Assembly (NCBI RefSeq): GCF_016595675.1
Contig: NZ_JAENJH010000002.1
Coordinates: 620,001 to 684,000 of the forward strand
DNA length: 64,000 nucleotides
Reading direction: 5' to 3'
Source: Prauserella cavernicola
Lineage (GTDB): Bacteria; Actinomycetota; Actinomycetes; Mycobacteriales; Pseudonocardiaceae
In this document: positions 35,204-42,590 of the stretch, piece by piece
Layout: each line of letters starts with the position of its first letter
How positions within the stretch are numbered: the first letter of the stretch is position 1
The notes under the pieces: generated by a model
Database searches by the model: none
What the model was told of the DNA's origin: nothing
The model's input: only the letters and a program-made list of their open reading frames with translations
Translations under genes and position numbers: made by a program

Positions 35204-35755
35204 ATGACCGCCACCGCCGCGCCTGTCGCCCCCGTCACCGGCCGCCACCGCAGGCAGGCCCCGCCGCGCCGGATGCTGCGCGTGCTCGGCAACGTCGTGC
35301 TCGGCGTGGCCGCGGTGGGCGCGGTGTCGCTGGCCGGACTGGTGCTCGTGCTGAAGCTCGGCTTCGCTCCGGTGCTCTCGCCGAGCATGGAGCCCGCGTT
35401 CGCGCCGGGCGACCTGCTCGTCACCCGCGCGGTCCCGGCCACAGACCTGAAGGTCGGCGACGTCGTGGTGCTGCCGAGGCCCGACGCGCCTGGTGAGCGC
35501 TACGCCCACCGGCTGATCTCGGTGGACGCCTCCGGCGGCCAGGCCGTCGTGCGCACGAAGGGCGATGCCAACGCCGCGGCCGACCCGCTCGAACTGCGCA
35601 TCACCTCGGACACCGTGCCGCTCGTCGTCACCGACGTGCCCGTGGTCGGCCAGGTGTCGCTGCTCGGCCAGTACGCCTGGGTGCGCATCGCGCTCATCCT
35701 CCTGACCGGCGGCTGCGTGCTCGTCGCGGCCAAGCGGGCGCTGCTCCGCCGATGA
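35204..35755 (+). CDS. sipW: SipW-type signal peptidase I (S26B)
   Basis: Membrane endopeptidase expected to process the two preceding TasA-like precursors. 183 residues: N-terminal membrane helix (~27-52), active-site Ser61 in VLSPSMEPAF, and His102 in RYAHRLISVD where standard bacterial type I peptidases have Lys. Ser/His is the hallmark of the SipW/archaeal-ER branch. A second membrane helix lies near the C-terminus (~158-177). ATG 35204. Its TGA overlaps the ATG of the response regulator. Confidence 0.88.
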   Translation: MTATAAPVAPVTGRHRRQAPPRRMLRVLGNVVLGVAAVGAVSLAGLVLVLKLGFAPVLSPSMEPAFAPGDLLVTRAVPATDLKVGDVVVLPRPDAPGERYAHRLISVDASGGQAVVRTKGDANAAADPLELRITSDTVPLVVTDVPVVGQVSLLGQYAWVRIALILLTGGCVLVAAKRALLRR

Positions 35756-36513
35756 GCGCCCCGGATGCACTCGACGTGCCGAACCGATCACCCCTGGCCA
35801 CAATCGGGGAGATGAGCAGCGCACGGGTCCTCGTGGTCGAGGACACCCAGGACATCCGTGAGGTGATCGAGGTCGCCCTCACCGGGGCGCTCTTCGACGT
35901 CCGCGTCTCCGAGGACGGCAACAGGGCGCTCGAGCTGCTGTCCACATGGGATCCCGACGTGGTGGTGCTCGACCTCAACATCCCCGGCCCCGACGGGCTC
36001 GAGGTGTGCCGCAGGCTGCGTCAGTTCTCCACCGCCTACGTGCTGATGCTCACCGCGCGCGCCGACGAGGTCGACAAGCTCGTCGGCCTGTCCGCGGGAG
36101 CCGACGACTACCTGACCAAGCCGTTCTCGCCGAGGGAGCTCGTGGCCAGGGTGCAGGTGATGCTGCGAAGGCCTCGTTCGGCGCCCGAGCCGAAACCGGA
36201 GGTCGGCCGCAGGCACGTGCTCGGCCCCGTGGAGGTCGATCTCGACGCCCGAGAGGTCGCCGTGCACGGTGACCCGGTGGCCACGACCAGGATCGAGTTC
36301 GAGCTGCTCGCCGCCATCGCCGAGAACCCGAAGCAGGTGCGCACGCGCGACCAGCTGCGCCAGCGTGCGTGGGGAGAGTCGTGGCTCGCTGACGACCACG
36401 CCGTCGACGTGCACGTGTCCAAGCTGCGGCGCAAACTCGCCGCGGCGGGCGCACCCGACCTGATCACCACGGTCCGCGGGGTCGGCTACCGCGTGGATCG
36501 GACCAAGCTGTGA
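35752..36513 (+). CDS. OmpR-family response regulator
   Basis: 253 residues: receiver domain with VVEDTQD and phosphoacceptor Asp74 in VVLDLNIPGP, conserved Lys in DDYLTKPFSPREL, and a C-terminal winged helix (TRIEFELLAAIAENPKQVRT to LITTVRGVGYRVD). ATG 35752 overlaps the sipW stop (ATGA), giving a 20-residue extension; ATG 35812 is an alternative giving the usual MSSARVLVVED start. It is coupled to the next regulator by GTGA. It probably controls the TasA-like cassette; this is inferred from position. Confidence 0.88.
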   Translation: MSAPDALDVPNRSPLATIGEMSSARVLVVEDTQDIREVIEVALTGALFDVRVSEDGNRALELLSTWDPDVVVLDLNIPGPDGLEVCRRLRQFSTAYVLMLTARADEVDKLVGLSAGADDYLTKPFSPRELVARVQVMLRRPRSAPEPKPEVGRRHVLGPVEVDLDAREVAVHGDPVATTRIEFELLAAIAENPKQVRTRDQLRQRAWGESWLADDHAVDVHVSKLRRKLAAAGAPDLITTVRGVGYRVDRTKL

Positions 36514-36923
36514 CCAGGAGGCTGCTCGTCGTCGACGACGACCCGGACCTGCGCGAACTGCTCGGGCTGTGCCTGCTCGACACGGGCTGGCTGATCGACA
36601 CCGCGGCCGATGGCGAGGAAGGGCTGCACCGCTGTCGCGACGAGCACTACGACGGCGTCCTGCTCGACCTCGACATGCCGAGGCTCGACGGGCGGCAGAC
36701 GCTCGCCGCGCTGCGTGCCGACGCCGGGACCGCGTCGGTGCCGGTGGTGTTCCTGACTGCGGCGGCCGACCCCGCGCTCACCGCGACCCTGACCGAACTC
36801 GGTGCCGCTGACGTGCTCGGCAAGCCGTTCGACCCGACCGGGCTCGGCGCGCGACTGGCGGCGGCGTTCGGCTGGCTCACCACCACGGACGATCGTCTCG
36901 GGGGCCCGCAACCGGCAGCGTGA
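36510..36923 (+). CDS. Single-domain response regulator
   Basis: 137 residues consisting only of a receiver domain: acidic residues in VVDDDPDLRE, phosphoacceptor Asp53 in LLDLDMPRLDG, and Lys in VLGKPFDPTGLG. With no output domain it may act by protein contact or as a phosphate sink. GTG overlaps the OmpR-type regulator stop. Its last 47 bases overlap the 3' end of the convergent histidine kinase gene. Confidence 0.85.
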   Translation: MTRRLLVVDDDPDLRELLGLCLLDTGWLIDTAADGEEGLHRCRDEHYDGVLLDLDMPRLDGRQTLAALRADAGTASVPVVFLTAAADPALTATLTELGAADVLGKPFDPTGLGARLAAAFGWLTTTDDRLGGPQPAA

Positions 36924-38076
36924 CCGTGAATGCGCTGCCCGGTCCCTTGGCCACGGCGACGTGTCCGCCGTGGGCCTGGACGATGCCGCGCGTGATCGTC
37001 AGCCCGAGGCCCGCGCCCTGCTCGGTGTGCGTGGAGTCGGCCTGCACGAACGGTTCGAAGACGCGTTCCCGCAGGTCCTCCGGCACGCCAGGCCCTTCGT
37101 CGATGACGTGCACCTCGACCGTGTGCTCCGAGCACGACGACTCCAGCCGCACCGGGCTGCCGCGCGGCGATGCCTTGACCGCGTTGGCGAGCAGGTTTGT
37201 GAAGACCTGCACGAGCCGATCGGAGTCGGCGCGCAGGCGCATCGGTTCGCACGCCGTGACCAGCTCGACGTCGTGGCGTTGCGCGGTGCCCGCGACCGCC
37301 CCGACGGCGCTGTCCAGCACCTCGGCGAGGTCCACGTCGGTGAGTCGCAGCCGCAGCTGACCGCTCTGCACGCGGGAGAGGTCGAGCACGTCGTTGGCGA
37401 GGCGCACCAGCCGGTCGGTGTTGCGCACGGCGATGCGCAGCAGCTGGTTCGCCTGCGCCGACGGGGTGCCGAACCGGCCAGAGGCGAGCAGCTCCAGCGA
37501 CCCGTGCACCGACGTCAGCGGGGTCCGCAGTTCGTGGCTGACCAGTGCGACGAAATCGCGCTTCACCACCTCCGCCTCGCGCAATCCGAGATTGGCCTGC
37601 ACCACCGAGCACTCCAGTTCCACCCAGCTCGCGAGGTCCCGCAGCTGCACCCGCTGGGTGGGCGTGAGCTCGCGCGGCTCGCCGCCGAGCACGCACAGAG
37701 TGCCGATGCGATGGCCGGACGGCGCGCTGATCGGCTGGCCGGCGTAGAAGCGGATGTGCGGAGGGCCGGTCACCATCGGGTTGTCCGCGAACCTCGGGTC
37801 GGCGCGCGCGTCGGGCACCTCCAGCAGTTCGTCCGAACGCAGGGCGTGGGCGCAGAAGGACACGCTGCGCGGCGTCTCGCGCTGGTCGAGCCCGACGCAC
37901 GATTTGAACCACTGCCGTTCCAGGTCCACAAGCGACACGAGCGCCATCGGCGCGTCGAGTACCTGGTGGGTCAACCGCGTGATGCGGTCGAAGCGCTCCT
38001 CCCGCGGCGTGTCCAGCAGTCGCAGCGCTCGCAGGGCGGCGAGCCGGTGGACCTCGTCGTCCCAGGCGTCGCTCAT
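36877..38076 (-). CDS. GAF-domain sensor histidine kinase
   Basis: 399 residues, no membrane segment. GAF domain (~25-160, with FYAGQPISAPSGHRIGTLCV), HisKA with His181 in ALVSHELRTPLTSVHGSL, and HATPase with NLLANAVKASP (N box), DEGPGVPE and GAGLGLTITRGIV. ATG 38076 gives the typical start DEVHRLAALRALRLLDTPRE; frames upstream look non-coding. It converges on the two response regulators and probably phosphorylates one or both. Confidence 0.88.
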   Translation of the reverse strand: MSDAWDDEVHRLAALRALRLLDTPREERFDRITRLTHQVLDAPMALVSLVDLERQWFKSCVGLDQRETPRSVSFCAHALRSDELLEVPDARADPRFADNPMVTGPPHIRFYAGQPISAPSGHRIGTLCVLGGEPRELTPTQRVQLRDLASWVELECSVVQANLGLREAEVVKRDFVALVSHELRTPLTSVHGSLELLASGRFGTPSAQANQLLRIAVRNTDRLVRLANDVLDLSRVQSGQLRLRLTDVDLAEVLDSAVGAVAGTAQRHDVELVTACEPMRLRADSDRLVQVFTNLLANAVKASPRGSPVRLESSCSEHTVEVHVIDEGPGVPEDLRERVFEPFVQADSTHTEQGAGLGLTITRGIVQAHGGHVAVAKGPGSAFTVTLPVAGPRDDRPWW

Positions 38077-38268
38077 GTCCCGAGTATGCGCAGGCGAGTG
38101 CCGGGTCCGGGGCGACCGAACCCGATCGAGTGACTGCAGGGCCTCGCCGCGCGGGTCGCGGACTACCAACGGAATCCACTGAGCTCCTTGACCTGGCCCT
38201 ATGGACATGGTTTCAACTGGGCCCGTTGACGAAGGTCAAACGGGACTATGTGAACAAAGGGGCGGTAA

Positions 38269-39831
38269 ATGCACAGGAGACTGCGGTTCGCCGTGGTGAT
38301 CCCCGCGGTCGTGGGTGGCCTGCTCGCGGGAGTGACCCCGGCGCTGGCGAACCCCGGCACGTTGAACACCACCGGCATCCCGGCGCGCTACGCCGAACAG
38401 GACCTGGACTGGCGCCAGTGCACCGCCGAGGATGTGCCGGACCAGCCAGAGTCAGCGAAGATCCTCGAGTGCGCGACGTTCGCGACCCCCCGCAACTGGG
38501 AGCGCCCTGACGACCAGCAGGACGTGACGATCGCGATCAGCAGACTGAAGTCCACCGGTGAGACGACGGCGTCCGTGCTCACCAACCCGGGCGGCCCCGG
38601 AGGGCCCGGCCGTTCGTTTCCCGCCTCGCTGAGCGAGCAATCGAAACTGCGTGAGCACCAGGAGATCATCGGCATCGACACCCGCGGCACCGGCAGGAGC
38701 ACGAACATCTCGTGCGGTGGCATGGGCGACGGCACCGAGGACGGCTACGACCCGCGCGACCGTGACCCACGCAATCTGGACCTGCTCCTGGACAACCTGG
38801 AACTCACCACGAAGACCTGCGAGCAGACCTCCGGCGAACTCGTCAAGTACGTCGACACCTTCCACAACACCAAGGACCTGGACCTGCTGCGGGTCCTGCT
38901 CGGCCGGGAGAAGATCAACTGGATCGGCTACTCGGCGGGCACCTGGCTCGGCGCGCACTACGCCCAGCGTTTCCCCGACCGCGTCGGCCGGTTCGTGCTG
39001 GACTCGTCGGTCGACTTCACCTCGACCTGGGCGGCGTCGTTCGACCTGCAGCCCATGGGCTACGAACGCCGCTGGCGGCAGGACTTCCTGCCGTGGGCCG
39101 CGTCCCACGACGACCGGTACGGGCTCGGTACCACCGGCGAACAGGTCCGGCAGACCTACGAGAACGTCCGGTACGCGCTGTCCCGCAATCCGGTCGAGGT
39201 CGACGGCGCGAAGGTCGGCGCGGTCGACCTGGACACCCGGTTCGTCGGTCTGCTCAAGACCAAGCACGCCTTCCCCGGCCTGGCAGACTTCCTGGTCCAG
39301 CTCAGGACGCTGACCGGAAACGACGCCTCGGAGCAGGCCAAGGCGCAGGCCAGGACGGCGATCGCCGCCGCACAGGCCGAGCCGGACCCCACTGACACCC
39401 TGCTCGCCGTCCTGACCGCCGTCAGGTGCAACGACGGCGCCGAGACCGGCGACCGGGAGTCGGTGATCCGCAGGTCGCAGGAGTTCCTCGACGAAGGCAA
39501 GCTGCTGGCAGGCGGGTTCTGGATGTTCATCCAGAACTGCATCTTCTGGGAGGGCCAGCCCCGTCCGCTGCCCACGGTGGACGGCAAGGATGTCCCGCCG
39601 GTGGTGATGGTCCAGTCGGTGAACGACCCGGCCACGCCCATCGAGGCCGCCCGGAAGGCACACGCCGGGTTCGAGAACTCCCGGCTGCTGACCGTCACCG
39701 GCGAGGGCGACCACGGCATCTACGGGTACGGCAACTCGGCCGTGGACAAGGTCGTCGACGCCTACCTGGTCGACGGCGTGGTCCCTGAGGATCAGAGCGT
39801 GCCCGGCATGCCGCTGCCCGACCCCTCCTGA
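38269..39831 (+). CDS. Secreted alpha/beta-hydrolase, tripeptidyl-aminopeptidase-like (S33)
   Basis: Secreted exopeptidase-type hydrolase of 520 residues. Signal peptide ~1-27 (ending TPALAN), oxyanion region LTNPGGPGGPGRS, nucleophile Ser222 in IGYSAGTWLGA, Asp in SVNDPATPIEAA (~455) and His482 in GEGDHGIYGYG. The C-terminal cap is of the TAP-like type found in Streptomyces SlpD/E and mycobacterial homologues. ATG follows GGGGCGG. A hairpin repeat shared with a second locus lies after its stop. Confidence 0.88.
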   Translation: MHRRLRFAVVIPAVVGGLLAGVTPALANPGTLNTTGIPARYAEQDLDWRQCTAEDVPDQPESAKILECATFATPRNWERPDDQQDVTIAISRLKSTGETTASVLTNPGGPGGPGRSFPASLSEQSKLREHQEIIGIDTRGTGRSTNISCGGMGDGTEDGYDPRDRDPRNLDLLLDNLELTTKTCEQTSGELVKYVDTFHNTKDLDLLRVLLGREKINWIGYSAGTWLGAHYAQRFPDRVGRFVLDSSVDFTSTWAASFDLQPMGYERRWRQDFLPWAASHDDRYGLGTTGEQVRQTYENVRYALSRNPVEVDGAKVGAVDLDTRFVGLLKTKHAFPGLADFLVQLRTLTGNDASEQAKAQARTAIAAAQAEPDPTDTLLAVLTAVRCNDGAETGDRESVIRRSQEFLDEGKLLAGGFWMFIQNCIFWEGQPRPLPTVDGKDVPPVVMVQSVNDPATPIEAARKAHAGFENSRLLTVTGEGDHGIYGYGNSAVDKVVDAYLVDGVVPEDQSVPGMPLPDPS

Positions 39832-39844
39832 CCGGTCAACGCTT

Positions 39845-39891
39845 GTGAAGGCCACCTTCGCTACGTCTCACGTGGTGAAGGTGGCCTTCAC
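39845..39891. repeat. Hairpin repeat element, copy 1 (between convergent genes)
   Basis: GTGAAGGCCACCTTC (39845-39859) and its exact complement (39877-39891) form a 15-bp stem with a 17-base loop. It lies between the ends of the convergent peptidase and dnaB genes. The arms share GTGAAGG-CACCTT with a second element at 58746-58792 in an identical context. Probably a dispersed repeat acting as a bidirectional terminator. Confidence 0.75.
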
Positions 39892-39923
39892 GAGTTCGTG
39901 GGGTCGTCGCCAACGTGACGCGC

Positions 39924-41309
39924 CTACTCCTGCGCGAGGTCGGCGAAGCGGCTGTAGTGCAGCTGGTGGGCGACGCTGATCGTGCTGGTCGGGCCCGCAC
40001 GGTGCTTGGCGAGGATCAGGTCCGCCTCGCCAGCCCTCGGGTCGTCGCGTTCCCACGCGTCCGGCCGGTGGATCAGCACCACCATGTCGGCGTCCTGCTC
40101 CAGCGAGCCGGACTCACGGAGGTCGGACAGCATCGGGCGCTTGTCGGTGCGCTGTTCGGGACCACGGTTGAGCTGGCTGATGGCGATCACGGGCACCTCG
40201 AGCTCCTTGGCCAGCAGCTTGAGCGCACGCGAGAACTCCGAGACCTCCTGCTGCCTCGACTCGACGCGCTTGCCCGACGACATCAGCTGCAGGTAGTCGA
40301 GCACGACCAGCTTGAGGTCGTTGCGCTGCTTGAGCCGCCTCGCCTTCGCGCGGATCTCCATCATCGTGAGGTTCGGCGAGTCGTCGACGAACAGCGGCGC
40401 CTCGCTGATCTCGCTCATGCGCCTGGCGAGCCGCGTCCAGTCGTCGTCCGACATGCGGCCACCGCGCATGTCGGCGAGCCGGATGCGGGCCTCGGCGGAG
40501 AGCATGCGCATCACGATCTCGGTGCGGCTCATTTCCAGCGAGAAGATGCAGCTGGACATGCCGTGCCGGATGGAGCACGAGCGCGCGAAGTCAAGTCCCA
40601 ATGTCGACTTGCCGACACCAGGTCGGGCGGCGACGATGATCATCTGTCCGGGATGCAGCCCGTTGGTCACCTCGTCGAAGTCGGCGAACCCGGTCGGAAT
40701 GCCCTGCGCGGTACCGCCTCGCGACGCGATCGCGTCGATCTCGTCCATGGTCGGCTGGAGCAGTTCCTCCAGCGCGACGTAGTCCTCGCTCGTGCGCCGC
40801 TCGGTGACCTCGTAGATCGCGGCCTGCGCGCGGTCGACCACCTCGTTGATGTCGCCGCCGTCGGTGCCGTCGGCGTTGTAGCCGTACTGCACGATCCGGG
40901 TGCCCGCCTCGACGAGCCTGCGCAGCACGGCCTTCTCGGCCACGATCTCCGCGTAGTACCCGGCGTTGGCCGCCGTCGGCACCGTCGCGATTAGTGTGTG
41001 CAGGTACGGGGCACCGCCGATGCGGCTCAGCTCGCCGCGCCGCTCGAGCTCCGCGGACACCGTGATCGGGTCGGCGGGCTCACCGCGGCCGTAGAGATCG
41101 AGCACGCAGTCGTAGACGGCCTGGTGCGCGGGCCGGTAGAAGTCCCCTGGCCGCAGCACCTCGACGACGTCAGCGATCGCGTCCTTCGACAGCAGCATGC
41201 CGCCCAGCACGGATTGTTCGGCCGGTACGTCCTGCGGCGGCTGGCGATCGAACCCGCCGCCTTGATCGGACGAGGCGAAAGCGGGACCGCGGTCGTCGGT
41301 GATCGCCAC
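39924..41309 (-). CDS. dnaB: Replicative DNA helicase DnaB
   Basis: Hexameric 5'-3' helicase at the replication fork, 461 residues. N-terminal domain (PPQDVPAEQSVLGGMLLSKD), linker helix, and RecA-like domain with Walker A ARPGVGKSTLG, Walker B LKLVVLDYLQLM and the DnaB motif GSLEQDADMVVLIHRPD. No intein, unlike M. tuberculosis DnaB. GTG at 41309 is chosen because AGGAGG (41321-41326) lies 11 bases upstream; the earlier GTG at 41321 overlaps that ribosome binding site. A perfect SOS box and a -10 lie just upstream. Confidence 0.96.
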   Translation of the reverse strand: MAITDDRGPAFASSDQGGGFDRQPPQDVPAEQSVLGGMLLSKDAIADVVEVLRPGDFYRPAHQAVYDCVLDLYGRGEPADPITVSAELERRGELSRIGGAPYLHTLIATVPTAANAGYYAEIVAEKAVLRRLVEAGTRIVQYGYNADGTDGGDINEVVDRAQAAIYEVTERRTSEDYVALEELLQPTMDEIDAIASRGGTAQGIPTGFADFDEVTNGLHPGQMIIVAARPGVGKSTLGLDFARSCSIRHGMSSCIFSLEMSRTEIVMRMLSAEARIRLADMRGGRMSDDDWTRLARRMSEISEAPLFVDDSPNLTMMEIRAKARRLKQRNDLKLVVLDYLQLMSSGKRVESRQQEVSEFSRALKLLAKELEVPVIAISQLNRGPEQRTDKRPMLSDLRESGSLEQDADMVVLIHRPDAWERDDPRAGEADLILAKHRAGPTSTISVAHQLHYSRFADLAQE

Positions 41310-41341
41310 CGGTGCAGGCACCTCCTGATATCAATGACTAC

Positions 41342-41357
41342 TCGAACACGCGTTCGA
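41342..41357. promoter_or_regulatory. LexA-binding SOS box upstream of dnaB
   Basis: TCGAACACGCGTTCGA matches the actinobacterial/mycobacterial SOS consensus TCGAAC-N4-GTTCGA at every fixed position and lies 33-48 bases before the dnaB GTG. The candidate -10 TAGAAT directly abuts it, so LexA would sit at the transcription start. Confidence 0.8.
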
Positions 41358-41362
41358 TTCTA
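41357..41362 (-). promoter_or_regulatory. -10 element of dnaB
   Basis: TAGAAT on the minus strand, adjacent to the SOS box. The resulting 5' leader of roughly 40 bases contains the AGGAGG ribosome binding site. Confidence 0.55.
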
Positions 41363-41471
41363 TCGGATTCGGCCACCGGTTCGGGATCACGTCGGGTGTC
41401 GCGTTCCGGAGGCCGCCGGAGCACGCTAGATCCCTCGGAAGGAGCAGCGCAATCTCGCCTGGGGACGGCGC

Positions 41472-41697
41472 TGTGGACAACCTGTTGATGGGGCCGCCCA
41501 ACGAGTCACAGGCTCGCGAAACCCTGTGGACAACGTGGGGAAAAGCGTTCGCTCATTTGTGAAAACACCTGCTCAGAGCCTGTGGGTAAGCTGTGGAGAA
41601 ACTAGTTTGCGATCTCGCGGCGTGTCGCGTCGAACTCCGCTCCCGGCGTGTCGCGCATGGTGCTTGTCACCAGGCTGGGGGCCGGCCTGTGGATGAA
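41472..41697. promoter_or_regulatory. Cluster of DnaA-box-like nonamers
   Basis: Two exact actinobacterial DnaA boxes, TGTGGACAA (complement TTGTCCACA), at 41472-41480 and 41525-41533. Near matches are TGTGGGTAA (41581-41589), TGTGGAGAA (41592-41600) and TGTGGATGA (41689-41697). All five are in the same orientation. It is not next to dnaA or dnaN and is therefore unlikely to be oriC. Confidence 0.6.
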
Positions 41698-41747
41698 CGC
41701 TACGCAGCGTTGAGTGCCCACCCGTTGGGCTGAACGAGTGGCGCGGC

Positions 41748-42590
41748 TCAGCTGACGGGGATCCGGCTCGCGAGGTGCCGCAGTCGCTCGGCGATCACCT
41801 GCGGCGATCCCGGCGTGAACGCGATCAGCGGTTCGCCCGAGCCGGGAACCTCCTCGGTCAGCCAGCGGCCCTCGGTGGTGTCGATGTAGTTGAGCGGCCG
41901 CTCGACGCGCTCGCGCCTCCCGGTGCGCCCGCGCGCGGCGGCGTACAGGCTGCCGCCGCCGAGCCGGGGCAGCTTCAGCACCCGGCGCAGCTCGTCGGCC
42001 TCGACACTGCCCGGGTTGGGCGTGCCGCTGCGCATCACGGAAAAGTCGTCGCCGTAGGAGTCGGAGCGGCGCTTGCCACCGCTCGCCTGGCTCTTCGGCA
42101 CGCGCAGCTGTTGCCCGCGCCCCGGCCCGAGCCGCGGGATCTGGGCGACGAAGTTGTCCAGGATCTCCTCGGGGCGCACCGACACGAGCACCACGCCCTC
42201 GTGGTCGGTGTTGCGCGCGAGCACGAACCCCTCGCCACCGGCCGACCCGGCGAGCAGCGTGAAGTTCAGCGGCTTGCCGTCGTGGCCGCCGTTGATCCAG
42301 CCGAAGTACTCGACGGCGGGCCGGGCGACCGCGTCGAGCGTCGCCTGCAGTCCACTGTGCACGCCACCGCGGCCGTAGAGCCCGTAGCCCCGCAGTTCCG
42401 CGTCTGCCCGTTCGTCGGCCGCCCGCCGGGCGCGCTCGTCCTCCCACACCGGGGTGCTCGCGAGCACCGTGTGCGGCTCGACGCCGCGTCTGCGGATGAG
42501 GTTGAGCAGCGTGCCCGTCGTCAGGGTCACCTGCTGGTCCAGCACCGTCGTCTTCCCTCTTCTCTTGTCCCGGACCGGATGGTCACTCAC
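41748..42590 (-). CDS. EspG-like type VII secretion chaperone
   Basis: 280-residue ESX-secretion-associated protein of the EspG family, cytosolic chaperones that bind PE-PPE substrates and hand them to the ESX machinery. Typical pieces are TTGTLLNLIRRRGVEPHTVL, a central VEYFGWINGG and LLAGSAGGEGFVLARN, and the C-terminal TEGRWLTEEVPGSGEPLIAF. The GTG start overlaps the stop of the PPE-like gene by 8 bases, so it is coupled to its likely substrate. No ESX membrane component genes are nearby. Confidence 0.85.
   Translation of the reverse strand: MSDHPVRDKRRGKTTVLDQQVTLTTGTLLNLIRRRGVEPHTVLASTPVWEDERARRAADERADAELRGYGLYGRGGVHSGLQATLDAVARPAVEYFGWINGGHDGKPLNFTLLAGSAGGEGFVLARNTDHEGVVLVSVRPEEILDNFVAQIPRLGPGRGQQLRVPKSQASGGKRRSDSYGDDFSVMRSGTPNPGSVEADELRRVLKLPRLGGGSLYAAARGRTGRRERVERPLNYIDTTEGRWLTEEVPGSGEPLIAFTPGSPQVIAERLRHLASRIPVS

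Larger units (their letters stand above)
41310..41747. other. Control region between dnaB and the EspG-like gene
   Basis: 438 bases without a gene. From right to left on the dnaB side it holds the SOS box and -10 of dnaB (41342-41362) and then a series of DnaA-box-like nonamers (41472-41697), with a less GC-rich part around 41535-41610. I see no ORF with support. Confidence 0.7.

Noticed and set aside
39924-41309. Intein in dnaB, as in M. tuberculosis
   Set aside because: The helicase motifs are continuous and the protein has the normal intein-free length.
41472-41697. DnaA boxes as the chromosomal origin
   Set aside because: No dnaA, dnaN or rpmH nearby, only two exact boxes and no AT-rich unwinding region; gene content suggests oriC lies outside this window.
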